Below are positions 45,805 to 54,780 of a stretch of DNA of 64,000 nucleotides, in pieces (the stretch's first letter is position 1; each line of letters begins with the position of its first letter). The notes under the pieces are model-generated. The model did not search any database. It was given only the letters and a program-made list of their open reading frames with translations, and was not told where the DNA came from. The translations under genes and the position numbers were made by a program. Source of the stretch: Candidatus Gallimonas merdae (GTDB taxonomy: Bacteria > Bacillota > Clostridia > Christensenellales > Borkfalkiaceae). The DNA lies in assembly GCA_904419525.1 (NCBI GenBank), contig CAJFRT010000004.1, forward strand, positions 1 to 64,000, in the 5' to 3' direction.

Positions 45805-47436
45805 ATGACCGAAAATATTGGTAGAGCATTAAATCGGATTTATGGATTTTTAGTGCATAACTTTAGTAAAAACGAAATAGGTGTTATAACCCAAGAATTG
45901 CAAAAAATAATTGCTTTTGATGCAAATATTTATATAAATAGTGTCAGTGAATCTTCGTATGAAGAAGTACAGGACTATCTTTTAAGTTTGAATGAAAAAG
46001 GGGAAAAGAGAAAAAGTAACGGCGTTTACTATACTCCGAATGATGTTGTTAAGTTCATTTATACAAACGCCGTAAAAGCCCTTTATGGATACATAAAATC
46101 GAGCAATTTACATGTACAAGACCTAAACGGTATACCATATAAATCATTTTGCTATGATAAGACAATTTTTGATCCAACTTGCGGTACTGGGGAGTTTTTG
46201 TTAGTGGCCCTTTCCATAAAACTCGATTTAATTGATTTGCATCAAGACTCCGTTAAAAATAAGGACATAGCAGCAGTGTTGGAAACTATTTTTGGCAATG
46301 ATATTAATCCGGAATCGATTCTTATTACTAAATTAAGATTGTTTTTGTATGTTTTGAACCGTTATGATGTAGATCGTATACGAGGAATTTCGGCGAGTTT
46401 TGATGGAAGATATGAAACATTCGATTTCATTAACTTTAATCATGGCGATGTGAAACATCGTTTTGATATTATTATTGGAAATCCTCCCTATGTAGAGGAT
46501 TCAAAATGTGATACTGAACCTTTAATTAAATATGGAAATGTTTATGCTAATGTGTTGGCAAATGCAACTTCAATGCTCGCCAAGAATGGAGTTATGGGAT
46601 TTATTATTCCATTATCATATGTTGCAACGCCCAGGATGAGGCGAATTCGAAATGTTATGTGTAATAAGTTAAAGGAGCAATATATTTTAAGTTATTGCGA
46701 TAGACCTGACTGTTTATTTCCAGCGGTTCATCAGAAATTATGTATTTTAATCGGAAAGGAAAGGGGCGATATTATTACTTCTAAGTTTTATACTGGAAAT
46801 TATCAGTTTTGGTATAAAGAGGAACGGGATTATTTATTTGCGGATGTTCCAGCAGTATTAAATAAACATGTGAAGGAGGATTTTATTCCAAAAATTGGGA
46901 CGAAACTTGATTTGAGTATTTATGCGAAGGTTACCGAAAGAAAAGAATCATTATCATCTCTTCTTAATGAAGGGGAGCATTCATTATCTTTAAATATGAG
47001 GGCAGCGTTTTGGATTAAAGCATTTAGGACGCCCCATAGGTCGGGGGAATATAAGCAGTTTTTCTGCAAGACAGTGGAACTGGCTGACTTGTGCTTTTGT
47101 GTGCTAAATTCTTCATTATTTTGGTGGTATTGGATTTGTGTGTCTGATTGCTGGCACCTAACCAATAAGGAGCTAAATAATTTCACTGTGCCGACGGTAG
47201 TTGTTGGAGCCGAGGTAAGTAAACTTGCGAAAATGTTAGAAAATAAACTTGAAAAAACTAAACTTTACGTTGGAACAAAGCAAACAGAGTATGAATATAA
47301 GCATAAGGAGTGCGTGAAAGAGATCCATAAGATAGATGACTTAATTTGTAAAATATATGGCTTGACGGAGGAAGAGTCTATTTATATTAAAAATTTTGCT
47401 TACAGATATCGTGTATGTGGAGGCGTGGAGAAATGA
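45805..47436 (+). CDS. N6-adenine DNA methyltransferase of the R-M cassette
   Basis: The 543-residue protein has YYTPNDVV, motif I DPTCGTGEF near residue 122 and motif IV NPPY near residue 224, which mark a gamma-class N6-adenine methylase. The C-terminal half is a target recognition region. The frame is open 8 codons further upstream, but AAGGA before the ATG at 45805 supports this start. Its stop overlaps the cytosine methylase start by 4 bases (ATGA). It should protect one strand or site form of the recognised sequence. Confidence 0.88.
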   Translation: MTENIGRALNRIYGFLVHNFSKNEIGVITQELQKIIAFDANIYINSVSESSYEEVQDYLLSLNEKGEKRKSNGVYYTPNDVVKFIYTNAVKALYGYIKSSNLHVQDLNGIPYKSFCYDKTIFDPTCGTGEFLLVALSIKLDLIDLHQDSVKNKDIAAVLETIFGNDINPESILITKLRLFLYVLNRYDVDRIRGISASFDGRYETFDFINFNHGDVKHRFDIIIGNPPYVEDSKCDTEPLIKYGNVYANVLANATSMLAKNGVMGFIIPLSYVATPRMRRIRNVMCNKLKEQYILSYCDRPDCLFPAVHQKLCILIGKERGDIITSKFYTGNYQFWYKEERDYLFADVPAVLNKHVKEDFIPKIGTKLDLSIYAKVTERKESLSSLLNEGEHSLSLNMRAAFWIKAFRTPHRSGEYKQFFCKTVELADLCFCVLNSSLFWWYWICVSDCWHLTNKELNNFTVPTVVVGAEVSKLAKMLENKLEKTKLYVGTKQTEYEYKHKECVKEIHKIDDLICKIYGLTEEESIYIKNFAYRYRVCGGVEK

Positions 47437-48530
47437 ATATAATTGATTTATTTTCTGGTTGTGGAGGACTATCTTTAGGTTTTATAAAAGCTGGGCATAC
47501 AGTGTTGAAAGCATTAGAGTATGATCCTGAAATTGCTAATACATACAAGATGAATCATCCTGAAATAGAAGTACTCGTAAAAAATATAAAAGATGTTGAT
47601 AACTCAAGTTATTTTTCGGATGGTGAGGCAGATATTATCATTGGGGGACCGCCTTGCCAAGGTTTTTCTATGGCTGGTGCAAGAATACGTGGGGGCTTTA
47701 TTGATGACCCAAGGAACTACCTTTTTAAGCATTATTTCAATATAGTTCGTATGGTTAAACCTAAAGCATTTGTAATAGAAAATGTGAAGGGAATTCAAAG
47801 TATGCAACAAGGGAAGGTTTTTGCCGAAATTTTGAGAATTTTTTCATCGGCAGACCTTCTTGATGGCAAGCCATACAATATGTATTATCGTGTAGTAAAA
47901 GCCGTTGAATTTGGGATCCCTCAAAAAAGAGAGAGAATGATTATAATTGGTCTTCAAAAAGGAGGAATAGATGTAGAAGACTGGTGGGCAAAAACAAGGC
48001 TGCAAATAGCAAATGAAGAGCCATCTTTCTTTGAACAAGTGACGGTTCGAGATGCTATTGGCAACATGCCTAAACCCTCTAAGGACGGTTGTGTAGACAA
48101 TATGCAACCTATCACAAATTACCAAAAATATCTCTATCATGGGGCGAAGAAACTATATAATCACAATCAAACTAAACATTCAGAGGTCGCGGTTAATCGA
48201 ATGAAAAAAATTAAGATTGGGGAAAACTTTACTGTTTTGCCGGAGGAAATCCATTCCGTACATAGTGGGTCTTATGGAAGGCTAACGTGGGATGGGCCAG
48301 CGCCTACTATAACGACAAGATTTGATACCCCGGCAGGTGGGCGATTTATTCACCCTGATGAAAATCGAACATTAACTCCTCGAGAGGCTGCAAGAATTCA
48401 GAGTTTCCCAGATGATTTTATTTTTTACGGCAATAAGACATCCATTTGCAAGCAAATAGGCAATGCTGTCCCCCCCAAAATTTCATATTTTTTGGCAAGA
48501 TTATTAGATAATATTATAAAGGAGAACTGA
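47433..48530 (+). CDS. C5-cytosine DNA methyltransferase
   Basis: The 365-residue protein carries the ordered m5C motifs: FSGCGGLSLGF at residues 7-17, catalytic PPCQGFS near 73, ENV near 116, and the final QIGNAVPP. A variable target region lies at about 185-290. It transfers a methyl group from AdoMet to C5 of cytosine in the recognised site. It starts within the stop of the adenine methylase, so the two are made together. Codon use is AT-rich like the rest of the cassette. Confidence 0.94.
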   Translation: MNIIDLFSGCGGLSLGFIKAGHTVLKALEYDPEIANTYKMNHPEIEVLVKNIKDVDNSSYFSDGEADIIIGGPPCQGFSMAGARIRGGFIDDPRNYLFKHYFNIVRMVKPKAFVIENVKGIQSMQQGKVFAEILRIFSSADLLDGKPYNMYYRVVKAVEFGIPQKRERMIIIGLQKGGIDVEDWWAKTRLQIANEEPSFFEQVTVRDAIGNMPKPSKDGCVDNMQPITNYQKYLYHGAKKLYNHNQTKHSEVAVNRMKKIKIGENFTVLPEEIHSVHSGSYGRLTWDGPAPTITTRFDTPAGGRFIHPDENRTLTPREAARIQSFPDDFIFYGNKTSICKQIGNAVPPKISYFLARLLDNIIKEN

Positions 48531-48533
48531 ATA

Positions 48534-51059
48534 ATGAATGCATTGCTGCAGAAAAAATTAGATGAACTAAAGAATGCCAAAGAATTCGAGTGTTGGTATT
48601 TAGTAAAGCACTCAACTAATTTTGGTCATTTGTGCTACTTAGTTTCTTTCCTTAAAGATTATATGGAACATGTGGGTAGTTCTCGAAATCTTGAGTCTTA
48701 TATTTCAGCAAAGGTTCAAGATATAAATCTTAAAAAGCCTTCACTTGGATTATCAAATAATTACAGAGCCTTGCGCGTGGCAGCGTTTTTTGGCCTTATA
48801 AAAATGATCTCATCCAAATATGAAGAGTGTGAGTTTACAGACACATTCTTTGAAATCGACAAAAGGTGTGGCGGGGAATATGAGAAAACTGAGTTGTATC
48901 AAGATATAATTACTCGACAAATTGAGAAGATGTTCGTTTCTTCTTCCATTGATGAGGGTAAAGTTTCTGTAAGAAGAGATTTTGCTATTTTTCCTATTAT
49001 GTTTTTAAATAAAGTACTATTGGAGATAGGAAAGGTAACTGGTAAGTACTCTATTTCTATGATAGAGTACCGCTATTTGGTGGCTACAACGAAAAAATAT
49101 GAAGATTATCTTGAAACTATGCTTTATATTAAGCTACTGCGAGATGACACTTCCGTTTCACCGCAGTTTGAGGCAATGCGTAGTAAATTCGATAATAGAA
49201 TGAACAAAGCTATTGAGTTGCTTGATTATTTGGAATGCGATAATAATAAAATTGAAATAAAAAGAGATAAGGTTCAAGAAGTTGCTCGAAAGGTCTATTA
49301 TTTCGAATCAAATAAGCCTATTTTGACTGATGCACAATATATTGATTTCTTATGTTCAACTAAAGCCTTATTTCCCGAATCGGGTGAAACGATAAAAGCT
49401 AACTTTTTGACTCTGGAATGGTTCAAAGAAAAAGCTAAAGAGTTTCAAGCTGAAGAGGAAGAAGCGGCATCGTTGTATGTTGACTTTGAGCGAAAATATG
49501 GTGTGGATGCTTTAAATGCACTTTCTGGCGAAGACCTGTTGAAAAATTTATTTCTTGGTGGCAATTCGGATAATCTTTGTCATGAGCTTGAATATGTTGA
49601 GCGAAATAGAGATTTATTTGGAAGCATAAAAGGTGGCAACTCATATAAATATCCGATGTTCTTTGATAAAGAGGTAAATGCTTGGGTGACGGGAAACAGG
49701 TATAATCCTAAGCAGTTAACTCTTGATGAAGCAATTATTAAAGGAACCGCTGTTAGAGATGGGTTGGTTGCTGCTGTTGCGACAATTAAGGAGATGTCGT
49801 CTTTTGATACAGTTGAAGATTATTTGTCGTTGTATTCAAAATTATATAGTATTATACCAGATATAATTGATAGTATTTGGGTGTCTAAATATTTTCATAT
49901 GATTTTTCCTCAAATCTTTCCTGTATTTTATAATAAAGATTGGCAATTAAGAGTTCTTGCGGTATTGAAAATTGAACCAAATGATACCGCCTATGGAAGG
50001 TTTGGTCAAATCAATGCATTTGTTAAAGAATGTGGCATTTCAAATGTTGCATTTGGAAAAGTTTTTCATAAATATTGCACGAACATCACAGTCGACGAAC
50101 CTGAAGATGATGACTTTATTGATGAAGTCGATGTCAAACGGCTAACTGGTGGCGAAAATATTATTTTATATGGTGTACCCGGAGCAGGCAAATCTTATAC
50201 TATCAAACATGAGTATTGCATAGATGATACATGTATTGAACGTTTAGTCTTTCACCCAGACTATACTTACTCTGATTTCGTTGGGCAAATACTTCCTCGC
50301 ATTGCAGAAGATGGTACAGTGAATTATGAATTTACTCCTGGTCCATTTACAAAATTGCTTCGTAAAGCATATGTCAATCCAGGGATTATGTTCTATCTCG
50401 TTATTGAAGAGATCAATCGAGGGAATGCTCCTGCAATTTTCGGGGATATTTTTCAATTGTTAGACAGAGATAAAGACGGAAAGAGTGAATACGAAATTAC
50501 AAATGCTGACATTGCTAAAATTGTATACCAAAATGATAGCCATAAGGTCTCTATTCCATCTAATATGTCTATTCTTTGCACAATGAACACGAGTGATCAA
50601 AATGTATTTACATTAGATACGGCTTTTCAAAGAAGATGGAACATGCGACTCATTAAGAATAAGTTTGGAGAATCGGAGGAAGATAGAAAGTTCGCAAGCA
50701 TGAAGATTTTAGATACCGATGTTACATGGGAGCACTTTTTCACCGAAATCAATAAAGTTATTCTTTCGAAGAATATTCGAATGACTTCTTCTGAGGACAA
50801 GAGGCTTGGAACTCATTTTTTGGCGGAAGAAGACCTTGAATACATAGAGGGAAACGAAAAACACAATAGAATGTTCCCTGAAAAGGTTCTAAAATATCTC
50901 TGGGATGATGCTTTCAAATTTACAAAGGAAGATATCTTTGACCTTGAAAAGGTGAAGAGCCTGGAAGATGTTATTGAGTTATTTATCGATTCTAAAAAGA
51001 ATGAACGTTTTAGAGTATTTAAAGAAAATATTTTCAAAACTCTTGTTCCTATACAATGA
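48534..51059 (+). CDS. McrB-like AAA+ GTPase subunit (LlaJI R1-type)
   Basis: The 841-residue protein has a long N-terminal region, probably for DNA binding, and a C-terminal AAA+ motor of McrB type. Walker A is GVPGAGKS near residue 547, then IEEINRGNAPAIFGDIFQLLDR, with the McrB consensus CTMNTSDQN and the arginine finger region FQRRW. Motors like this move along DNA and drive a nuclease partner. It lies 3 bases after the methylase and 18 bases before the LlaJI-family endonuclease, matching the order of LlaJI-type systems. Confidence 0.88.
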   Translation: MNALLQKKLDELKNAKEFECWYLVKHSTNFGHLCYLVSFLKDYMEHVGSSRNLESYISAKVQDINLKKPSLGLSNNYRALRVAAFFGLIKMISSKYEECEFTDTFFEIDKRCGGEYEKTELYQDIITRQIEKMFVSSSIDEGKVSVRRDFAIFPIMFLNKVLLEIGKVTGKYSISMIEYRYLVATTKKYEDYLETMLYIKLLRDDTSVSPQFEAMRSKFDNRMNKAIELLDYLECDNNKIEIKRDKVQEVARKVYYFESNKPILTDAQYIDFLCSTKALFPESGETIKANFLTLEWFKEKAKEFQAEEEEAASLYVDFERKYGVDALNALSGEDLLKNLFLGGNSDNLCHELEYVERNRDLFGSIKGGNSYKYPMFFDKEVNAWVTGNRYNPKQLTLDEAIIKGTAVRDGLVAAVATIKEMSSFDTVEDYLSLYSKLYSIIPDIIDSIWVSKYFHMIFPQIFPVFYNKDWQLRVLAVLKIEPNDTAYGRFGQINAFVKECGISNVAFGKVFHKYCTNITVDEPEDDDFIDEVDVKRLTGGENIILYGVPGAGKSYTIKHEYCIDDTCIERLVFHPDYTYSDFVGQILPRIAEDGTVNYEFTPGPFTKLLRKAYVNPGIMFYLVIEEINRGNAPAIFGDIFQLLDRDKDGKSEYEITNADIAKIVYQNDSHKVSIPSNMSILCTMNTSDQNVFTLDTAFQRRWNMRLIKNKFGESEEDRKFASMKILDTDVTWEHFFTEINKVILSKNIRMTSSEDKRLGTHFLAEEDLEYIEGNEKHNRMFPEKVLKYLWDDAFKFTKEDIFDLEKVKSLEDVIELFIDSKKNERFRVFKENIFKTLVPIQ

Positions 51060-51077
51060 TGTAGAGGGAGATAACCT

Positions 51078-52334
51078 ATGTCTATAGATCGTGAACATTT
51101 TAATATCAGAGATCATTGCCACGTCAATAAAAATGACGACGGGGATCGTTTTGTCGGAGTAAAAGCAGATTCAGAAAATGCTATGGTTTATTTTCCTTTG
51201 GGATATGAACTTCCGGCACAAGAAGATGAGTTACGACGTGATATCAAAAACCTATTTCAAGTTTTAGCGACTTTTACTGATAAGACGGATCGTGTACTTG
51301 AAATGGATAAGTTCACTGCTCCCCAGTCAGTCGATTTTCCAATCCAAGCTTATCTCAATGTTATCAATTATTATCTTGATCACAATGGGACATATTATAC
51401 TGAAACGGAGGCAACATATAAAATTGATACGAAAGGTAAAACCGACTGGAATAGGACTATAAAAACACAGACCCCTATGATCCAAGGGAAATCACTGTTA
51501 TATCTTAACCAAGTTGTGAGAGTTTCGACTCCGGATAATACAAGGCTAATCACGAGGATTCATAAATTCTGTGTTCATGAGAGTTTCGAGAGAATAGGTT
51601 GGCTATATACCACAAATAAGCCAGAAAAGCCTGATATAGCATTTGAGAAGAATATGTTTGTTGCAACGCTGAGGGCGAAACTTGGTAGCACAAACAATGA
51701 TAACGACAAAACATTGTTCCGTTCCATGATTGCGATGATAGAGTTTAGAGACAGTCAAACGATAGATAAACAGTTTTATTTTGGAACGGACAAATTTGAA
51801 ACTGTATGGGAGAAACTGATTGATAGGTTTTTTGGGGAAACCAATAAAGAGGACTTCTTTCCGCATGCTCAATGGACGGAAAGATACGGCAAAAACAAAG
51901 GAAAGTCTGCGAGTGCCTTGGAGCCAGATAGTATAATGATTTATGATGGCAAATATTATGTTCTTGATGCGAAGTATTATCGCTATGGGCAGTTCCCAGA
52001 CTATGGGGTAACTTCACTACCACAATCTTCCGATATCAATAAGCAAATCACTTATGGGCAGTTTGTAAAGAGGAAAAAGGCGATAGATGCGTCTGTCTTC
52101 AATGCTTTCTTGATGCCATATAATAAGGCTGACAATAAATTTCAAATTAATGCAACATATGGTAATGTGGCAGAAGCAACTGGAGATTGGGTTATTTCAC
52201 CTGATACATATGAACGTATACAGGGTATTGTGATTGATACTCGTTACTTACTTAAGAATTATGATGGTAGTCACGAGTCGGATAAGCGAGAGCTAAGTGC
52301 CGTAATCGAAGAGCCATTTATTGTGGCAGAATAG
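51078..52334 (+). CDS. LlaJI family restriction endonuclease subunit
   Basis: The 418-residue protein resembles the LlaJI R2 subunit. The PD-(D/E)XK site is visible near residues 285-300 as LEPDSIMIYDGKYYVLDAKYY (D, then D-A-K). The front part contains the SYL-like dimer region and the QTPMIQGKSLLYLNQVVR segment. It needs the McrB-like motor encoded upstream to cut unmethylated DNA. A strong terminator starts at its stop codon. The related LlaJI site is known in Lactococcus, but the target here cannot be inferred. Confidence 0.85.
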   Translation: MSIDREHFNIRDHCHVNKNDDGDRFVGVKADSENAMVYFPLGYELPAQEDELRRDIKNLFQVLATFTDKTDRVLEMDKFTAPQSVDFPIQAYLNVINYYLDHNGTYYTETEATYKIDTKGKTDWNRTIKTQTPMIQGKSLLYLNQVVRVSTPDNTRLITRIHKFCVHESFERIGWLYTTNKPEKPDIAFEKNMFVATLRAKLGSTNNDNDKTLFRSMIAMIEFRDSQTIDKQFYFGTDKFETVWEKLIDRFFGETNKEDFFPHAQWTERYGKNKGKSASALEPDSIMIYDGKYYVLDAKYYRYGQFPDYGVTSLPQSSDINKQITYGQFVKRKKAIDASVFNAFLMPYNKADNKFQINATYGNVAEATGDWVISPDTYERIQGIVIDTRYLLKNYDGSHESDKRELSAVIEEPFIVAE

Positions 52335-52372
52335 AAGAGAGGGGTTTCAAAACAATGAAACCCCTCTCTTCT
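52333..52372. terminator. Bidirectional terminator between convergent genes
   Basis: A perfect 17-bp inverted repeat (AGAAGAGAGGGGTTTCA and complement) with a 6-base loop spans the gap between the two convergent stops, and includes both stop codons at its edges. Confidence 0.85.
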
Positions 52373-53573
52373 ATTTCATTTTGCTTTCTTCAATCTTTGT
52401 TTTTGCTCTTTTCCTTGCTGCCATCGCTCGGTTCATACAAGCTTTGCAGCAGTATTTTTTCTTTTGGGATGATACACTTACCAGGAAGAATTCACCACAC
52501 CTTGGGTTAGCGCACCGGCGGTAGATCTCCGAGTTTGGTCGCATATAGAACAATCCAAAATACAAGGCACTTAATAAGGAGTCGATTTTCCAAGCAGGCT
52601 CCATTTTGTTTATATCATAAGTTGCTTTTAGACGACGGAGATTTAGCTCAATTTCTTCTTTAATGATAATTTTTGCTGTCAAGAGGGCAGCTTTTTTCAT
52701 TTCTTCCGAGAAGTGTGTTTTGTCTACTTCGCCATTGTAAAATAGGATTTTTGAAAGATCTACTCGCTCGACCATTCCTATTTCAATACAGTAGTGGAAG
52801 AGGAAGTCGTTTATAATTTGATCTCGTTTAGATATAATAGTTCTGGGGGCGCAATACATAGCAAAGATTCTCTTAAAATTATCATTATCATATTTATTTT
52901 CTGGTGGGCACCCATTTAACATTTTGGATACAAAGTCTGCAGTTAGTGTTATTTGTGAAATTGTATCTTTGAAATCAAAAGAAACATTATTGAAAGTATC
53001 ATCTAGGCGCTTTTCGTGTACGAGAGAACAAGCTGAATCGTGATTTATAGTATATGGATGAAGTGTTGATCTGTATGTATATTTCTCTCCGTTAGTCTCA
53101 ATTTCAACGACTGGAGCAAAGATATGATAAAAGATTAACCGTGAGATTTTCTCATAGCTGGTTCGAGACATATCGGTAATCGTTGATATTAATTCCAAAG
53201 TGGCGTGTAGGCGGTCAATAATAGCTTGTAGTGCAACGACATCAACAGAATCAAAGTTGCTAAAAGACAAGGGAAAAAGGAAACCATTTCTTTTAAAAAA
53301 AGTAAAATAGTTTTCGATTTTTCCTCCTGGGATTGCTGTTATTTTACCGAGGATATTACTTTCAGCTATTGACCCGTTTTTATTGAGTCTAACAAGACCA
53401 ACCTTTGATCCAAAGGCAAAGGTAATGGGGGATTGTTTATCGGCATAAACCTTTAATGTCTCGTTCACTTCGCTGGGTGAAGGATAGATTCGTTCAACCG
53501 TAGGAATGCAAGAATAAGAGTTGAAGATAAATATGTTATTTGTCAAAAAATTTTCTGAAATATTTTTAGCCAC
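52371..53573 (-). CDS. CGNR-type zinc-finger protein, possible prophage regulator
   Basis: The 400-residue protein ends with a CGNR-like zinc finger: RRCANPRCGEFF, then KKKYCCKACMNRAMAARKR. CGNR proteins are transcription regulators with a variable N-terminal ligand or protein domain. Here the first 300 residues are unknown to me. The start is a GTG with AAGGAG 13 bases upstream, so start use is uncertain. The gene is divergent from the early phage genes and faces a palindrome at 53719-53739. It therefore sits where a lysogeny repressor usually is, and no XRE-type repressor is found elsewhere in the element. Confidence 0.75.
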   Translation of the reverse strand: MAKNISENFLTNNIFIFNSYSCIPTVERIYPSPSEVNETLKVYADKQSPITFAFGSKVGLVRLNKNGSIAESNILGKITAIPGGKIENYFTFFKRNGFLFPLSFSNFDSVDVVALQAIIDRLHATLELISTITDMSRTSYEKISRLIFYHIFAPVVEIETNGEKYTYRSTLHPYTINHDSACSLVHEKRLDDTFNNVSFDFKDTISQITLTADFVSKMLNGCPPENKYDNDNFKRIFAMYCAPRTIISKRDQIINDFLFHYCIEIGMVERVDLSKILFYNGEVDKTHFSEEMKKAALLTAKIIIKEEIELNLRRLKATYDINKMEPAWKIDSLLSALYFGLFYMRPNSEIYRRCANPRCGEFFLVSVSSQKKKYCCKACMNRAMAARKRAKTKIEESKMK

Positions 53574-53601
53574 TTCGGTAAAATAACTCCTTTTGATTTA
53601 T

Positions 53602-53630
53602 GCCCTTATCTTAAGGGCTTTTTCTTTTTT
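53602..53630 (+). terminator. Small hairpin with T-tract in the divergent region
   Basis: GCCCTTA/TAAGGGC with a 3-base loop is followed by TTTTTCTTTTTT on the plus strand. On the minus strand it lies in the leader of the CGNR gene. Confidence 0.55.
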
Positions 53631-53718
53631 GTATAAAAAAATAATGCGAAAAATAATGAAACATTTATATTATATCAAATAATCAGAGAAAATCAATCAA
53701 AAAGACGGTATTTAAAAT

Positions 53719-53739
53719 ATAAAAATACTGTATTTTTAT
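53719..53739. promoter_or_regulatory. 21-bp palindromic operator candidate
   Basis: ATAAAAATAC and GTATTTTTAT flank a single T, a perfect inverted repeat. It ends 5 bases before the -35 box of the early promoter, as expected for a repressor or activator site. Confidence 0.6.
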
Positions 53740-53744
53740 GAGAA

Positions 53745-53773
53745 TTTACATTACTTTAATAATCGTATAAAAT
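53745..53773 (+). promoter_or_regulatory. Putative early promoter
   Basis: TTTACA (53745-53750) and TAAAAT (53768-53773) are 17 bases apart. The transcript would read through a structured leader into the sigma-like gene 219 bases further on. Confidence 0.6.
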
Positions 53774-53826
53774 AAAGTTGGCAAGGTGAAGGAGCCTTGT
53801 AAAAACTAAATCTCACGCTTTGAGAT

Positions 53827-53916
53827 GCGCATTAAAAGCGGCGGGAGTCATAGAAAGCTGTTCGTTAGTAACAATGAGCTTTCTTAGATATCCGCCTACT
53901 TTTGGTGCGCTTTTTG
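53827..53916 (+). ncRNA. Structured 90-nt leader ending in a terminator-like stem
   Basis: Nested pairings are GCGC/GCGC (53827-53830 with 53907-53910), AAAAG/CTTTT, GGCGG(G)A/TCCGCC and the apical stem AGAAAGCT/AGCTTTCT (53852-53859 with 53877-53884). The outer stem is followed at once by TTTTT. The whole forms one long branched or bulged hairpin and could end early transcription unless it is prevented. I do not recognise a known RNA class. Confidence 0.55.
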
Positions 53917-53991
53917 TATGCCTAAGTGGTGCATAGCATTTTGACTTCCGCAGGGTTTTGGTTTCAGAAACCAGACAACGGAGGTCAAACT

Positions 53992-54507
53992 ATGTCAAAC
54001 AAAGAAAATCAAAGTAAGAAAGTCAAAGTAAATGGCAAATGGATTGAAGTCAGCGAAGAAGTGTACCGCGTATATATGCGTGAGGAATGGCGCGAAACGC
54101 AACGCGAGTACCGCGCCAAGAAATGCCGCAACGCAGACGGCACGGTCTGCCGCAAGGACTGCAAGACCTGTCCGCACTACCTGGAGGGAAACGGTCTGTT
54201 GGGTGCAACGCTGTCGCTGGATGCGTTCGTGACTGAGGACGGCACGCCCATCGAGTTCGAGGACAAGCGTGTAGACGTGGAGCTGGAAGTGGCGCGGAAC
54301 ATTCTCAAGGAGGCGTTCAAGAAAGCCAAACAGAGCCTCACCGATCGCGAGCGGCTTATCCTCGAATATTTCATGGACGAGCGTTCGGATGCCGAGATAG
54401 GCGCGGCGTTACATATCACGAAGTCGGGCGCACGCGAGGCGCGGTACAAGCTGTTCGTCAAGCTCAAGGTTCTGCTTTCCGACTTTGCGGACTATTTCAA
54501 AAAATAA
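53992..54507 (+). CDS. Phage sigma-70-like factor
   Basis: The 171-residue protein has a sigma region 4-type helix-turn-helix at its end (LTDRERLILEYFMDERSDAEIGAALHITKSGAREARYKL). A four-cysteine group (CRNADGTVCRKDCKTC) near residue 45 may bind zinc. Proteins of this kind are the first gene of the early region in many clostridial siphophages and probably redirect transcription. The ATG at 53992 has GGAGGT 6 bases upstream. It follows the structured leader. Confidence 0.8.
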   Translation: MSNKENQSKKVKVNGKWIEVSEEVYRVYMREEWRETQREYRAKKCRNADGTVCRKDCKTCPHYLEGNGLLGATLSLDAFVTEDGTPIEFEDKRVDVELEVARNILKEAFKKAKQSLTDRERLILEYFMDERSDAEIGAALHITKSGAREARYKLFVKLKVLLSDFADYFKK

Positions 54508-54615
54508 ATTCAAAAAATTTGCAGATAAGGGTGAGCGGTCGCAGGCTTTTTGTCATAGGGAAACCGTAGGGCGCAGTAACACAGAAAAATCGCGCTCGCA
54601 AAGGAGACCTATGAA

Positions 54616-54780
54616 ATGACCAAAGAGTCAAAACAGGACACGGACTGCAAGCAATGCCGTTTGAATGCGGAAGTTGCGCAGTCGCTCTGGGCGATCAGCG
54701 TAGTGGCGAAGAACCTCGCCGAGCGCGTCACGGCAATGAACGCCCAGTTAAGGTCGGGAGGTGAGAGCGGTGCCACCTAA
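54616..54780 (+). CDS. Small phage protein
   Basis: A 54-residue frame (DTDCKQCRLNAEVAQSLWAISVVAKNLAERV in its first half) starts at 54616 with AAGGAG upstream and overlaps the next gene by 11 bases. The pair C-x-x-C suggests a small metal or disulfide site. I do not recognise it. Its ending includes the ribosome site of the DUF2800 gene, so the two are coupled. Confidence 0.6.
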   Translation: MTKESKQDTDCKQCRLNAEVAQSLWAISVVAKNLAERVTAMNAQLRSGGESGAT

